Shown: piece by piece, positions 1 to 7,853 of the stretch
How positions within the stretch are numbered: position 1 is the first letter of the stretch
Layout: each line of letters starts with the position of its first letter
Assembly (NCBI GenBank): GCA_947174085.1
Contig: CAMWHN010000014.1
Location: 1 to 18,546, forward strand
Reading direction: 5' to 3'
Length of the DNA: 18,546 bases
Source: an uncultured Ruminococcus sp.
Lineage (GTDB): Bacteria > Bacillota > Clostridia > Oscillospirales > Ruminococcaceae
Position numbers and translations under genes: made by a program
Notes under the pieces: generated by a model
Databases searched by the model: none
Told to the model about the DNA's origin: nothing
The model's input: the letters and a program-made list of their open reading frames with translations, nothing else

Positions 1-99
1 TTGTACTTGTTGACGTGCTTGAGCTTTCGCTTGTTGTACTTGTTGATGTGCTTGAGCTTTCGCTTGTTGTACTTGTTGATGTGCTTGAGCTTTCGCTTG
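1..99 (-). repeat. 33-bp in-frame tandem repeat encoding the 11-residue unit TSESSSTSTST
   Basis: Three complete 33-bp units (1-33, 34-66, 67-99) run head to tail and continue off the left edge. On the coding (minus) strand each encodes TSESSSTSTST. The units are identical except for one synonymous change in the leftmost (position 14, c for t). As the unit is a multiple of three, gain or loss would change stalk length and not the frame. Such Ser/Thr stretches commonly lie before a cell-wall anchor. Confidence 0.9.
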
Positions 100-3000
100 T
101 TGTTTCCTCTTTATTATCGATTAAAGTAATTGTATTATTAGTAATGCTAATAGGTACATCTTCCTCATCTACAATTCTATATACTCTACCAACTATACCA
201 TCTACAATAGTGAACTTAATAGAATTTGTTACTTTATAGCCTTTTGGTGCTTCTTCCTCAGTTAAGATATAAGTACCATTTGGCAGACCTTCTACTCTAA
301 TTCCTTCTGTTCCAGAAGATAACCATACAATCTTTGTATCAGTACATTCTTCTGTTACTCTAAGTCCAGTTACACTCAGTTTAACTTTGGTTAAATCAAT
401 ATCTCCACTGTTATCCTTTTTGCCTGTTAAGCTTAATTTTGCTCCAGCTAATGCATTCTGCTGGTCATCACGTTTAGAAATATTGATACTTGATTTTCTG
501 TCAGTCAATGTAATCTGCTTTGTCTCACCTGGTTTTACATCTGTATTACCAATTTTTATGATAAGACCACCTTCGACTGCAAATTTTCTACTGTTTGCTT
601 TTTGATAACCTTCAGGAGCTTCAACTTCTTCTAAAGTATATACACCATCCTGCATATTTAAGAATTTAACTGGTTCACCATCAGTAATCCACACAATTTC
701 TGTTAAGTCATCTTCTTTAAGGTCTTCTATATCTGGGAATTGTGATTTTCTGAAAGTAATTTTTTGTTCTACTTCTTCGCCATCTTCATTTGTAACAGTT
801 GTAACACCTGAGAGCTTCAATGTTGCACCTGCTAATGGTTCACTTTCACCGTCTAATTTTTGAATTTCCACATAGGATTTATTAATGATATAGATAGTAC
901 CACTGTTTGTACTGTACCAGCTTTTCTGTGTACTATAGTCATACCTACTATTTTCAGGAACATTAATAGTATTCTCGAGCATTTTAACTATGGCATTGCC
1001 CTCATCATCTTGTGAAATACTAAATTTAAGCTCACCGTCTAATGGTTCATATCCTGTAGGTGGAGTTAATTCTTTTATTGTATAAGTACCCACTGGCAAA
1101 TCTGATAATGTTACAGAATATCCACTAGATATCCATGATATAGCCTTACCACTACCATTTAAAAGTTTACCACCATTCATGCCACCAGTAGCAATGTTAA
1201 ATTTAAGATTGTCTTCAAATTCAATTACAGCACCATCTGGTGTGACGCCAGTTAATTCTAAAGTTGCACCTGCGACACCACGCATATTGCCATCACGTTT
1301 AGAAAATGTAATAGAACCAAGAACATTGTCAATCATACGAATTACTCGGTCATCATCAGAGTCTAACTCATCTTCAGAAACATTATCACCAATATTAATA
1401 GCATGCAATTTACCGTCTTCCATTACAAATGTAATGTCTTCAGCTTTGTGATAACCTTCTGGAGCTTCTAACTCTGTTAATGTATAAGTGCCGTCTGCCA
1501 AATTTTTGATTTCGAGCATATTTTCGTCACTAATCCAAGTAACAGTTTTTCCATCTTCAGTAATACTAACTTCAGTTGTTCCACCCTCGGTTGTTTCGCC
1601 TTCAGCTTCTTCATCTTTATTTTCTTCCTCTTCTTTATTTGCAGCATCTCTTGGAACAAATGCAAATTGGTCTTTTGTGAAAATAGCAGCTTCTTTTCCA
1701 ATTTTACCAGTAAGTTGTAACTTTGCACCAGGAACTGCTAATCCTGTAGCATCTTCTTTAGAAAATCTTACTACTTCAATTTCTTTCACTCCATTTTCAA
1801 ATTCAAAAGCATTTTTATTAAGAGTTACTTTTGCATCAAGAACCTGAATGTCAGTGCCTTCTACCTTAGCAATTACATAACCGCCATCCACTTTATAAGC
1901 TTCGAATTGATTAAATTCCGGAGCGGTTTTCTCAAGTTCAACATCGCCTTTTTTAATAGCTTCTATCTTACCATCTTTATCCACTTTAAAGCTATACTCT
2001 TCATCATCAAGTACATATTTTACAGAGCTATTATCATAGTATGCATTAACATCTAATGGATTATATTTTTCTTCTGCTTCTTTTAAAAACTCTTCATAAG
2101 TTGCTTTTGATGTTGCAGATGATTTAAATTTAACTTCCTTTATACAATCTACAGAAACTTTATTTTCAGTAACATTTGCATGTACATTGTACTTTGTACC
2201 ATCAATTTCAACTTCACACTTAGAAGCAGGATCTATTTTATAGTATTTAGGTGATTCAACCTGCACTTCTTCAGCAACGGTAGAAGGTTGCAGACACTTT
2301 ATCGTTTTAAGGTCAGGCCATGTAGTGTACTCACCATCAACATTATAGACTACACTTTCTTTACCATCACTAAACTGTATGTTTAAACGGTCGCTTGTTT
2401 TTAATTCAGAAGATAACACTAATTTAATAGCTGATACATCTTCTAAATTAGCATTTTGCATATTAAATATATGCCAATAGTCGCCACTACCACTAGCATT
2501 AGCAGAAACATCACTTAACGTAACTGATTTTTTACCATCTGCATAAATAATGGTTAAACTCTTAATGCTTGGTATGTCATTGTCACCCCATGCTAATAAA
2601 CTTATGTTTCCACTAGGAGATATATCATATACGTATTCATATCCATATTTTGCATCTTCTGCCTTTACAAATCCTGGAATTCCAGTAGCACTTTCAGTAT
2701 CAGCGGTATCAGGATCTGCTTGAGAAGAATCTACTTCGGAAGAATCTACTTCGGAAGAATCTACTTCAGAAGAATCTGCTTCAGAAGAATCTGCTTCAGA
2801 AGAATCTGCTTCAGAAGAATCTGCTTCAGAAGAATCTGCTTCAGAATCATCAGTAATTCCAGCATCTTTTTTTGCTTTTTCTTCAGTATATAGAATAGGC
2901 TCATAAGTAAAAATTCCTGTATTAATCTTTTCCTCATTTGTCTTTTCTGATACTTGAATATAATAAATTTGGTCTTCATCTATTTCATATCCCTCAGGTG

Positions 3001-4516
3001 CTTCAACCTCTTTTACTGCATACATACCCTCTGGAATATTAAGTTGAACCATACCATTTTCATCTGTATAATCTGTTACAACAGTTGCAACTTCAGCAAC
3101 ATTACCGTCTTCATCAACTGAGAAAAGACCTAATTTTGCACCCTCTAATGGTTCCTTTGTATCGGCAGCAATCTTTAGCAAGTTAACATAATAATCTGAT
3201 TTAACACCTAATATATCAACAGTACCCAAATACGGACGATAACCGAACTCTTGATTACCATAATAAGATTTTGCAATTAAGGCACCAGACAAATGACATC
3301 TTTTACCATCATCTGGAGTTTTTACATCTCCTCTTGGTACAAGCAATGTACCGTTGAAATTACAATCAAGACTTAATTCAGATACATTTGGGAAGTTATA
3401 CAGTATTTGTGAAGATTTAGGATGATTATTAGTTGAATTATCATACTCACCAGTATTAGAAATCATTTCTTCTTTTCCGTCATTATGAATGATTGTAGTT
3501 CTAACTGTATTAGTATGCAAATCATCATTAGAAATATCTAGCTTTTCATCACCATTATAACTAATAACATAATTTTCATTTCCCGTAATTCCTTTACCCT
3601 GAATAGTAACAGTTGTCATATTCTGAACCCATTCAGGAACCACAAAATAAATAGTATCTGTTTCTGGACCATCATATGTTAAGATTAAGTCTGTTCCGCT
3701 CCATTCCGCATCACCTGTTTTTTTCATTGAACCAAGTGTATCACTTTTATCTCTCAATCGTTCAAAAATATCTTCAAAATCAATAAGTTTTGCTTCATAA
3801 AACTGTGCTAACTCATTAATAGAAGCGTTATCACTTGTTCCATTCATTACACATGAATCTTTGTAAGGTCCATCTGTCTGTGAGCCACCCCATACACGGT
3901 GTTTAGAAATTTTTTGCCAATTTGGATTTTGCACTACAAAACGTTTGTATCGATCTGCATCGACAGGATAGTCAGCATTAGCAGTATTAATTCTTATTAA
4001 GCCACCACCAACAATTGCATGGGCAAAATTAGAAAGACCTTCATACTCACCCAAATCTTTTAAAGCTGTACTTGAGGCAAAATCACCACTACCAACCTGA
4101 TAGTTCCAATCTCCTTTGAATTCCAAATTACCACCAACAGCCACACGTCCTTCTGCGTCACAATCTGTAACTGTCATGTCGTTCTCAAGGAAAATACTAA
4201 ACTGTGATGCAATGCCCAATAAATACGTATCACGGGCATTTTGAATTGCGGTAGCTGCAGAACCATTTGCTGCTCCCAAAAGCTTATTTCCGGCACCAAC
4301 TAACAAATCAGATTCTGAGATTTTTCCCAAACTGTAACCCTTGTTAGCAGTTTGACCACCATAAGCATTACTCACCATGTACTTATCATCAACCGCAGCA
4401 TTTGCAGTTAACGGCAATGATGAAGACAACGACGACACATTGGGTATCGCCGACGAGACAGCGAGCAAAGCAGAGGTGACACCGCTAAGCAATCGCTTTT
4501 TAAATGATTTCTTCAT
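1..4516 (-). CDS. Secreted surface adhesin: choice-of-anchor A domain plus five SpaA/Cna-B-like domains (3' end outside the window)
   Basis: The frame is open from ATG at 4516 to the left edge, about 1505 codons with no stop. AAGGAAG about 8 bases upstream supports this start. Residues 1-40 form a signal peptide: a KK..KKR start, a hydrophobic stretch, and a likely cut after TANA. Residues about 95-430 match the choice-of-anchor A domain, with DAEGRVAVGGNLEF early and FNGTLLVPRGDV and GALIAKS late. Five SpaA/Cna-B-like domains lie near residues 440-530, 912-1040, 1063-1170, 1210-1320 and 1343-1443. Each ends in an E-box: YAVKEVEAPEGY, YTLTELEAPEGY, YTIKELTPPTGY, YTLEEVEAPEGY and YILTEEEAPKGY. 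Candidate isopeptide lysines sit in FSKRDG, QKLDG and SKRDD. Residues 556-603 are an acidic repeat, and I do not recognise 604-910. The visible end is a Ser/Thr-rich stalk. From the family I infer a cell-surface adhesin or pilin-like stalk; the anchoring signal is not visible. Confidence 0.9.
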   Translation of the reverse strand, partial: MKKSFKKRLLSGVTSALLAVSSAIPNVSSLSSSLPLTANAAVDDKYMVSNAYGGQTANKGYSLGKISESDLLVGAGNKLLGAANGSAATAIQNARDTYLLGIASQFSIFLENDMTVTDCDAEGRVAVGGNLEFKGDWNYQVGSGDFASSTALKDLGEYEGLSNFAHAIVGGGLIRINTANADYPVDADRYKRFVVQNPNWQKISKHRVWGGSQTDGPYKDSCVMNGTSDNASINELAQFYEAKLIDFEDIFERLRDKSDTLGSMKKTGDAEWSGTDLILTYDGPETDTIYFVVPEWVQNMTTVTIQGKGITGNENYVISYNGDEKLDISNDDLHTNTVRTTIIHNDGKEEMISNTGEYDNSTNNHPKSSQILYNFPNVSELSLDCNFNGTLLVPRGDVKTPDDGKRCHLSGALIAKSYYGNQEFGYRPYLGTVDILGVKSDYYVNLLKIAADTKEPLEGAKLGLFSVDEDGNVAEVATVVTDYTDENGMVQLNIPEGMYAVKEVEAPEGYEIDEDQIYYIQVSEKTNEEKINTGIFTYEPILYTEEKAKKDAGITDDSEADSSEADSSEADSSEADSSEADSSEVDSSEVDSSEVDSSQADPDTADTESATGIPGFVKAEDAKYGYEYVYDISPSGNISLLAWGDNDIPSIKSLTIIYADGKKSVTLSDVSANASGSGDYWHIFNMQNANLEDVSAIKLVLSSELKTSDRLNIQFSDGKESVVYNVDGEYTTWPDLKTIKCLQPSTVAEEVQVESPKYYKIDPASKCEVEIDGTKYNVHANVTENKVSVDCIKEVKFKSSATSKATYEEFLKEAEEKYNPLDVNAYYDNSSVKYVLDDEEYSFKVDKDGKIEAIKKGDVELEKTAPEFNQFEAYKVDGGYVIAKVEGTDIQVLDAKVTLNKNAFEFENGVKEIEVVRFSKEDATGLAVPGAKLQLTGKIGKEAAIFTKDQFAFVPRDAANKEEEENKDEEAEGETTEGGTTEVSITEDGKTVTWISDENMLEIKNLADGTYTLTELEAPEGYHKAEDITFVMEDGKLHAINIGDNVSEDELDSDDDRVIRMIDNVLGSITFSKRDGNMRGVAGATLELTGVTPDGAVIEFEDNLKFNIATGGMNGGKLLNGSGKAISWISSGYSVTLSDLPVGTYTIKELTPPTGYEPLDGELKFSISQDDEGNAIVKMLENTINVPENSRYDYSTQKSWYSTNSGTIYIINKSYVEIQKLDGESEPLAGATLKLSGVTTVTNEDGEEVEQKITFRKSQFPDIEDLKEDDLTEIVWITDGEPVKFLNMQDGVYTLEEVEAPEGYQKANSRKFAVEGGLIIKIGNTDVKPGETKQITLTDRKSSINISKRDDQQNALAGAKLSLTGKKDNSGDIDLTKVKLSVTGLRVTEECTDTKIVWLSSGTEGIRVEGLPNGTYILTEEEAPKGYKVTNSIKFTIVDGIVGRVYRIVDEEDVPISITNNTITLIDNKEETTSESSSTSTSTTSESSSTSTSTTSESSSTSTST
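2714..2848 (-). repeat. 15-bp in-frame tandem repeat encoding nine Ser-Ser-Glu-Ala/Val-Asp units
   Basis: Nine 15-bp units run head to tail inside the adhesin gene. Read on the coding strand they are five SEAD units, then three SEVD, then one SQAD. The variants are grouped and not interspersed, as expected from stepwise local duplication. The product is a highly acidic, probably unstructured linker between the first SpaA-like domain and an unrecognised region. Confidence 0.9.
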
Positions 4517-4597
4517 ACTCTTTTCTTCCTTTCTATCGTCAATAATATTTCAAATCACTTACACGGCAAAAAAGCGCAGTGCAATGACTACAATAGC

Positions 4598-4626
4598 ATT
4601 ATACCATAAAATATGAAAAAAAGCAA
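4598..4626 (-). promoter_or_regulatory. Sigma-A-type promoter of the adhesin gene
   Basis: On the minus strand TTGCTT (4621-4626) and TATAAT (4598-4603) are 17 bases apart. A TGG directly before the -10 makes it an extended -10. The predicted transcript starts near 4591, giving a leader of about 75 bases before the ATG at 4516. I saw no convincing riboswitch or operator in the leader. Confidence 0.7.
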
Positions 4627-4650
4627 TCGGTGAATTGTAGAATTTTTTCT

Positions 4651-4691
4651 AAAATGATTGTTTATTTTGCACAAAATTAAACAATCATTTT
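4651..4691. terminator. Bidirectional hairpin after the AAA-TerD gene
   Basis: A perfect 14-bp inverted repeat (arms 4651-4664 and 4678-4691) surrounds a 13-base loop, about 70 bases past the stop of the AAA-TerD gene. The arms are AT-rich and end in AAAA/TTTT, so the outer arm doubles as a weak U-tract in either direction. It lies just upstream of the adhesin promoter and probably insulates the two units. A role as an operator is possible but less likely. Confidence 0.55.
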
Positions 4692-4761
4692 ATAATTTTG
4701 CAAAACAAAAAAATACGTAAACGATTAAAATATTCTATGAGTATAATTAAAAAAATTTTTG

Positions 4762-5934
4762 TTAAATTTGCATATCAAACTGATTGCAAAGCTGTTCAAG
4801 ATTATCATATTCCTTGGCAAGGGCTTGTAATTTCCAACTATTTTTATAGCGATACAATTCGACAGCAATCACAGAGCGATTTTGCAAATTTGACAAATTC
4901 AAATAAGCAAGCTGTGTATTACCTTGAAAAACTTGCAATACTGGATTTTCAATCTGTGAGAAATTTAAATTTTTATAATTGCCGTAAATTGAAAAGCAAA
5001 CAGCAATTTTCTGAATGCTTTCGTCAACTTTATGTAAACGGAACGCAGTTTCGGGATAAATTGCCTGTTCCGTAACAGAAACCGCATGATTTTTTGCAGA
5101 ATGATTTCCAAAAAAAAGCATATTTTCAAATTTTACAGAATTACCTTGTGAAATAAGAAATACATAAGTATCAAGTTCCATACAGCGCAACAATTTCTGA
5201 TAAGCGAGCCGGATTTTAATTTCATTATGCACATAAGGTGTTAAATCCATTCTTTGACCGGAACGCAAAAAATCACCTTCTTTAGAATCAATTGCAATAC
5301 TATTTGACACAGGTTTGAGAATTTTTGCAAATTGTGTTTCAGAAATTTGTGCTTGTCCGGAAGCCAAAGAAGATATATCAAATATATCATGATTGTTGTT
5401 AATTTTCAAATTTAAATTTTTGGGTTGCATATCTGTAAAATTAAAACAATGACTAAATTTCAAACGCAATGTAGGAAATTGATAAAACAACTTTTCAATT
5501 TCAAAATCTGTTCCTGAGAGAATCACAGACAAATTTTCCCATTGCAGAATATCCAGCAATTTTGAAAATATTTGTTCTGAAATAGCATTCACATGTGTTA
5601 GCATAAAAACATTGCCTAATGCTTGATTTGCCTGTTGCAAAATAGATTCTTCTGTCAAATCTGATAAATTTAATTTAATTAATTTTCCTTCAGAAAGCAT
5701 ACCCAATGCAGAATAAACTTGTGCAAGCAATTCTGCTATTTGAGTTTTTCCAGTTCCGAATCTGCCCATAAATACAAGATGCAAGGGAATTGTTTTATCA
5801 TGTAAGCCCTGTAATATTTCATTTTGCTGAGTTTGTAATAAACAAATCCAAGTATGAATCTGTGATTTTACTTCTGCAAGCCCCTGAAAACAATCCAATT
5901 TTTTTTCTAATTCTGTCAACACCTCTCCTTGCAT
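4762..5934 (-). CDS. CbxX/SpoVK-type AAA domain fused to a TerD-like domain, Walker B degenerate
   Basis: This 390-residue protein has two parts. Residues about 5-170 follow the CbxX/SpoVK AAA pattern: a GLAEVKSQI start, Walker A GRFGTGKT at 57-64, a VYSALGMLSEGKLIKLNLSDL stretch in the usual place, and an arginine-finger-like TLRLKF with R157. Where relatives have a hydrophobic run ending in Asp-Glu, this protein has NVFMLTH (108-114), so both acidic residues are lost. I predict that it can bind nucleotide but hydrolyses it poorly or not at all. Residues about 222-390 resemble TerD, most clearly IAVELYRYKNSWKLQALA against AELYRHNGEWKFNAIG of the neighbours, but the acidic Ca2+-binding loops are absent. 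AGGAGGG lies 8 bases before the ATG. It follows the ter operon by 96 bases with a hairpin between, so it may be partly uncoupled. A TATAAT-rich stretch upstream has no good -35. Confidence 0.8.
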   Translation of the reverse strand: MQGEVLTELEKKLDCFQGLAEVKSQIHTWICLLQTQQNEILQGLHDKTIPLHLVFMGRFGTGKTQIAELLAQVYSALGMLSEGKLIKLNLSDLTEESILQQANQALGNVFMLTHVNAISEQIFSKLLDILQWENLSVILSGTDFEIEKLFYQFPTLRLKFSHCFNFTDMQPKNLNLKINNNHDIFDISSLASGQAQISETQFAKILKPVSNSIAIDSKEGDFLRSGQRMDLTPYVHNEIKIRLAYQKLLRCMELDTYVFLISQGNSVKFENMLFFGNHSAKNHAVSVTEQAIYPETAFRLHKVDESIQKIAVCFSIYGNYKNLNFSQIENPVLQVFQGNTQLAYLNLSNLQNRSVIAVELYRYKNSWKLQALAKEYDNLEQLCNQFDMQI

Positions 5935-5988
5935 AGCAAAGAACCCTCCTGCATTAAAATTTTATAATTATATTATAATATCATAAAG

Positions 5989-6021
5989 AAAAGGAATCCT
6001 GTTTGCCAAGATTCCCTTTTT
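5989..6021 (-). terminator. Hairpin terminator or attenuator between terD and the AAA-TerD gene
   Basis: On the minus strand AAAAAGGGAATC, an 11-base loop and GATTCCTTTTCTTT form a short GC-containing stem followed by a T-rich run, starting just after the terD stop. The AAA-TerD gene follows in the same direction, so this may be partial termination that lowers its expression relative to the ter genes. Confidence 0.65.
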
Positions 6022-6030
6022 GTTTTAATC

Positions 6031-6642
6031 TTAACTAAAACGTCTTGCTAATGCTTTGATATCATTATCTGAAGTAGCTTGTCCAATCGCATTAAATTTC
6101 CATTGTCCGTTATGGCGATAAATTTCGCCGAATACCATAGCAGTCATATTCTGATAATTTTCAGAAAGATTATATCTACAAAGTTCCTGATTCGTATCGG
6201 CATCACAAACACGAATAAATGCATTTTGAATCATTCCAAAATGCTGATTACGTTCTTTTGCCTGATAAATATTCACAACAAAAACAACTTTATCATATGC
6301 AGATGGTAAACTTTCAAGATTCACAATAATCTGTTCGTCATCGCCATTTCCTTCGCCCGTGAGATTATCACCCATATGCTGAATTGCTTTAGACTGGTGT
6401 ATAAGATTACCAAAATACACAATATCTCTATTAGAAATAATTTTCCCATCTACACAAGCAAATGCAGAAGCATCGCAATCAATTGCATGTGTTTTCTGAA
6501 CACCGAACAGAGTGCCTAACAAACCAGAAACTTTCTGTGGGGTTGCCTCGTCCCAACCAAGACCGACAATCACACGGCGCAATGCACCCCCACTAGATTT
6601 TTTTAATTCTACTTTTTGCCCTTTTTGCAAATTAACTGGCAT
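6031..6642 (-). CDS. TerD-family stress protein (divergent paralogue)
   Basis: The 203-residue protein begins with the family signature VNLQKGQKVELKK and has VGLGWDE. It keeps acidic Ca2+-binding positions in IDCDASAF (about 54-61) and GDNLTGEGNGDDEQ (about 91-104), and the C-terminal GEIYRHNGQWKFNAIG block. It differs from the two upstream TerD proteins by an insertion of about 12 residues after GLGWDE and by the loss of the DFDLDAAAF form. TerD proteins are cytoplasmic Ca2+-binding proteins tied to tellurite and other stresses; the exact biochemical role is unsettled. AGAGGTG precedes the ATG, and the stop of the TerA-like gene is 13 bases upstream, so it is the last gene of the tight run. 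Confidence 0.9.
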   Translation of the reverse strand: MPVNLQKGQKVELKKSSGGALRRVIVGLGWDEATPQKVSGLLGTLFGVQKTHAIDCDASAFACVDGKIISNRDIVYFGNLIHQSKAIQHMGDNLTGEGNGDDEQIIVNLESLPSAYDKVVFVVNIYQAKERNQHFGMIQNAFIRVCDADTNQELCRYNLSENYQNMTAMVFGEIYRHNGQWKFNAIGQATSDNDIKALARRFS

Positions 6643-6655
6643 AAAATTTCACCTC

Positions 6656-7255
6656 TTATTTTCTACCTGCAACCCATTTCATGCCCCAGCCAAAAGCTCT
6701 GTCCATTTGGCTATGACCATCAAAAAATCGCACTAATTTTTCAACAGAAAAAGTCTCATTATTTTGATTTTCCAGCATAGCAATTGCACACATTTTTTTA
6801 TTAGAGCTATAATCATCCATGCGAACAATTAAATCCTGACTATCAGGGCATTTCACAGTTACAATGCCATCAGCATTTTTCCAATTAGCGACACCCTCAT
6901 ATATAAAAGTATAAATCAAAATTCTTTTAAATTCAGAAATATATTTACCATTGACACGCAAATTTTCACCGCTTGTGCAAGCACCGCTTCTATCATCGCC
7001 ATCAAGCGCAATATAGGGCAAATTATTTAAATTACCAAAAGCATTCCCCAAAGCTTGTACACAGCCCTTATAACCATTTTTCAATTCATACAAACAGCCT
7101 AAATCCAAATCTATAGACTGTTGCCCAAGTGAAAAACCTAAAATTTTCTTAACAGGTGGCTGACTCCAGTTTAAATTAATTAAAATTTCACCGAGTGATT
7201 TTCCTGCACTTTTCTGGAGATTAACTTTTTGCCCTTTTCTTAATTCCACAGCCAT
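6656..7255 (-). CDS. TerA-like member of the TerD superfamily
   Basis: The 199-residue protein opens with VELRKGQKVNLQK like TerD. It then follows the TerA-type pattern: SIDLDLGCLYEL (about 47-58), VQALGNAFG, PYIALDGDDRSG (about 80-91), ILIYTFIYEG, a CAIAMLEN block, and a FGWGMKWVAGRK C-terminus. Asp-rich positions survive in both loops, so metal binding is plausible. Only 5 bases separate it from the stop of the preceding terD, which implies translational coupling, and I see no strong ribosome site of its own. Family assignment is good. The function within Ter systems is known only as part of the stress-resistance complex. Confidence 0.85.
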   Translation of the reverse strand: MAVELRKGQKVNLQKSAGKSLGEILINLNWSQPPVKKILGFSLGQQSIDLDLGCLYELKNGYKGCVQALGNAFGNLNNLPYIALDGDDRSGACTSGENLRVNGKYISEFKRILIYTFIYEGVANWKNADGIVTVKCPDSQDLIVRMDDYSSNKKMCAIAMLENQNNETFSVEKLVRFFDGHSQMDRAFGWGMKWVAGRK

Positions 7256-7260
7256 AATAA

Positions 7261-7839
7261 TTACACATTCACACCGTAAGAACTACAGAGAGCCGCTAAA
7301 CCACCGGAATAGCCACTGCCAATGGCATTAAATTTCCATTCACCGTTATGACGATATAACTCTGCAACAACAACAGCGGTTTCAATAGAAAAATCTTCAC
7401 CCAAATCAAAATGGATTAATTCTGTACCATTTGCCTGATTCACAACACGAATATAAGAATTATTCACTTGTCCGAAATTCTGATTTCTCGCATCAGCATC
7501 ATAAATAGTTACAGTGAATGCAATTCTTGTGATATTTGCCGGAACCTTTGATAAATCAACAAGAATTACTTCATCATCACCATCACCCTGACCAGTCAAA
7601 TTATCACCGCCATGCGTTACCGCACCGGAACTATGCTCTTTATTGCTGTAAAATACAAAATCCGCATCACAAGTTACTTTGCCATTATCGCCCAACAAAA
7701 AAGCCGCTGCGTCTAAATCAAAATCATAACCGCCATCATATTTATTCACGTCCCAACCCAAGCCAATCATAATCTGTGATAACCCAGGATTTCCCTTAGT
7801 CAAATCAACTTTTTGACCTTTTGACAAATTTACTGCCAT
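7261..7839 (-). CDS. terD: TerD-family Ca2+-binding stress protein (copy 2)
   Basis: The 192-residue protein has the full canonical TerD pattern: NLSKGQKVDLTKGNPGLSQ, IGLGWD, YDFDLDAAAFLLG with Asp ligands, GGDNLTGQGDGDDE as the second acidic Ca2+ loop, a TVTIYDADARNQNFGQV strand, and AELYRHNGEWKFNAIG near the end. It is the same length as the gene just upstream, aligns without gaps, and is about three-quarters identical by eye, so the pair comes from a tandem duplication. AGGAGG lies at ideal spacing before the ATG, and the gap to the upstream stop is 14 bases. Confidence 0.95.
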   Translation of the reverse strand: MAVNLSKGQKVDLTKGNPGLSQIMIGLGWDVNKYDGGYDFDLDAAAFLLGDNGKVTCDADFVFYSNKEHSSGAVTHGGDNLTGQGDGDDEVILVDLSKVPANITRIAFTVTIYDADARNQNFGQVNNSYIRVVNQANGTELIHFDLGEDFSIETAVVVAELYRHNGEWKFNAIGSGYSGGLAALCSSYGVNV

Positions 7840-7853
7840 GATATGCCTCCTAA

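Noticed and set aside
1..239. Plus-strand Leu/Val-rich frame at the left edge
   Set aside because: It is the reverse of the Ser/Thr repeat of the adhesin, and the hydrophobicity is a by-product of reverse-complement Ser codons.
2761..2979. Minus-strand frame rich in Lys-Gln-Ile-Leu-Leu repeats
   Set aside because: It is the 15-bp repeat of the adhesin read in the wrong frame; the adhesin frame is open across it and carries clear domains.
4698..5075. Open plus-strand frame of 125 codons
   Set aside because: It is antisense to the TerD-like end of the AAA-TerD gene, lacks a ribosome site, and its amino-acid pattern is low in information.
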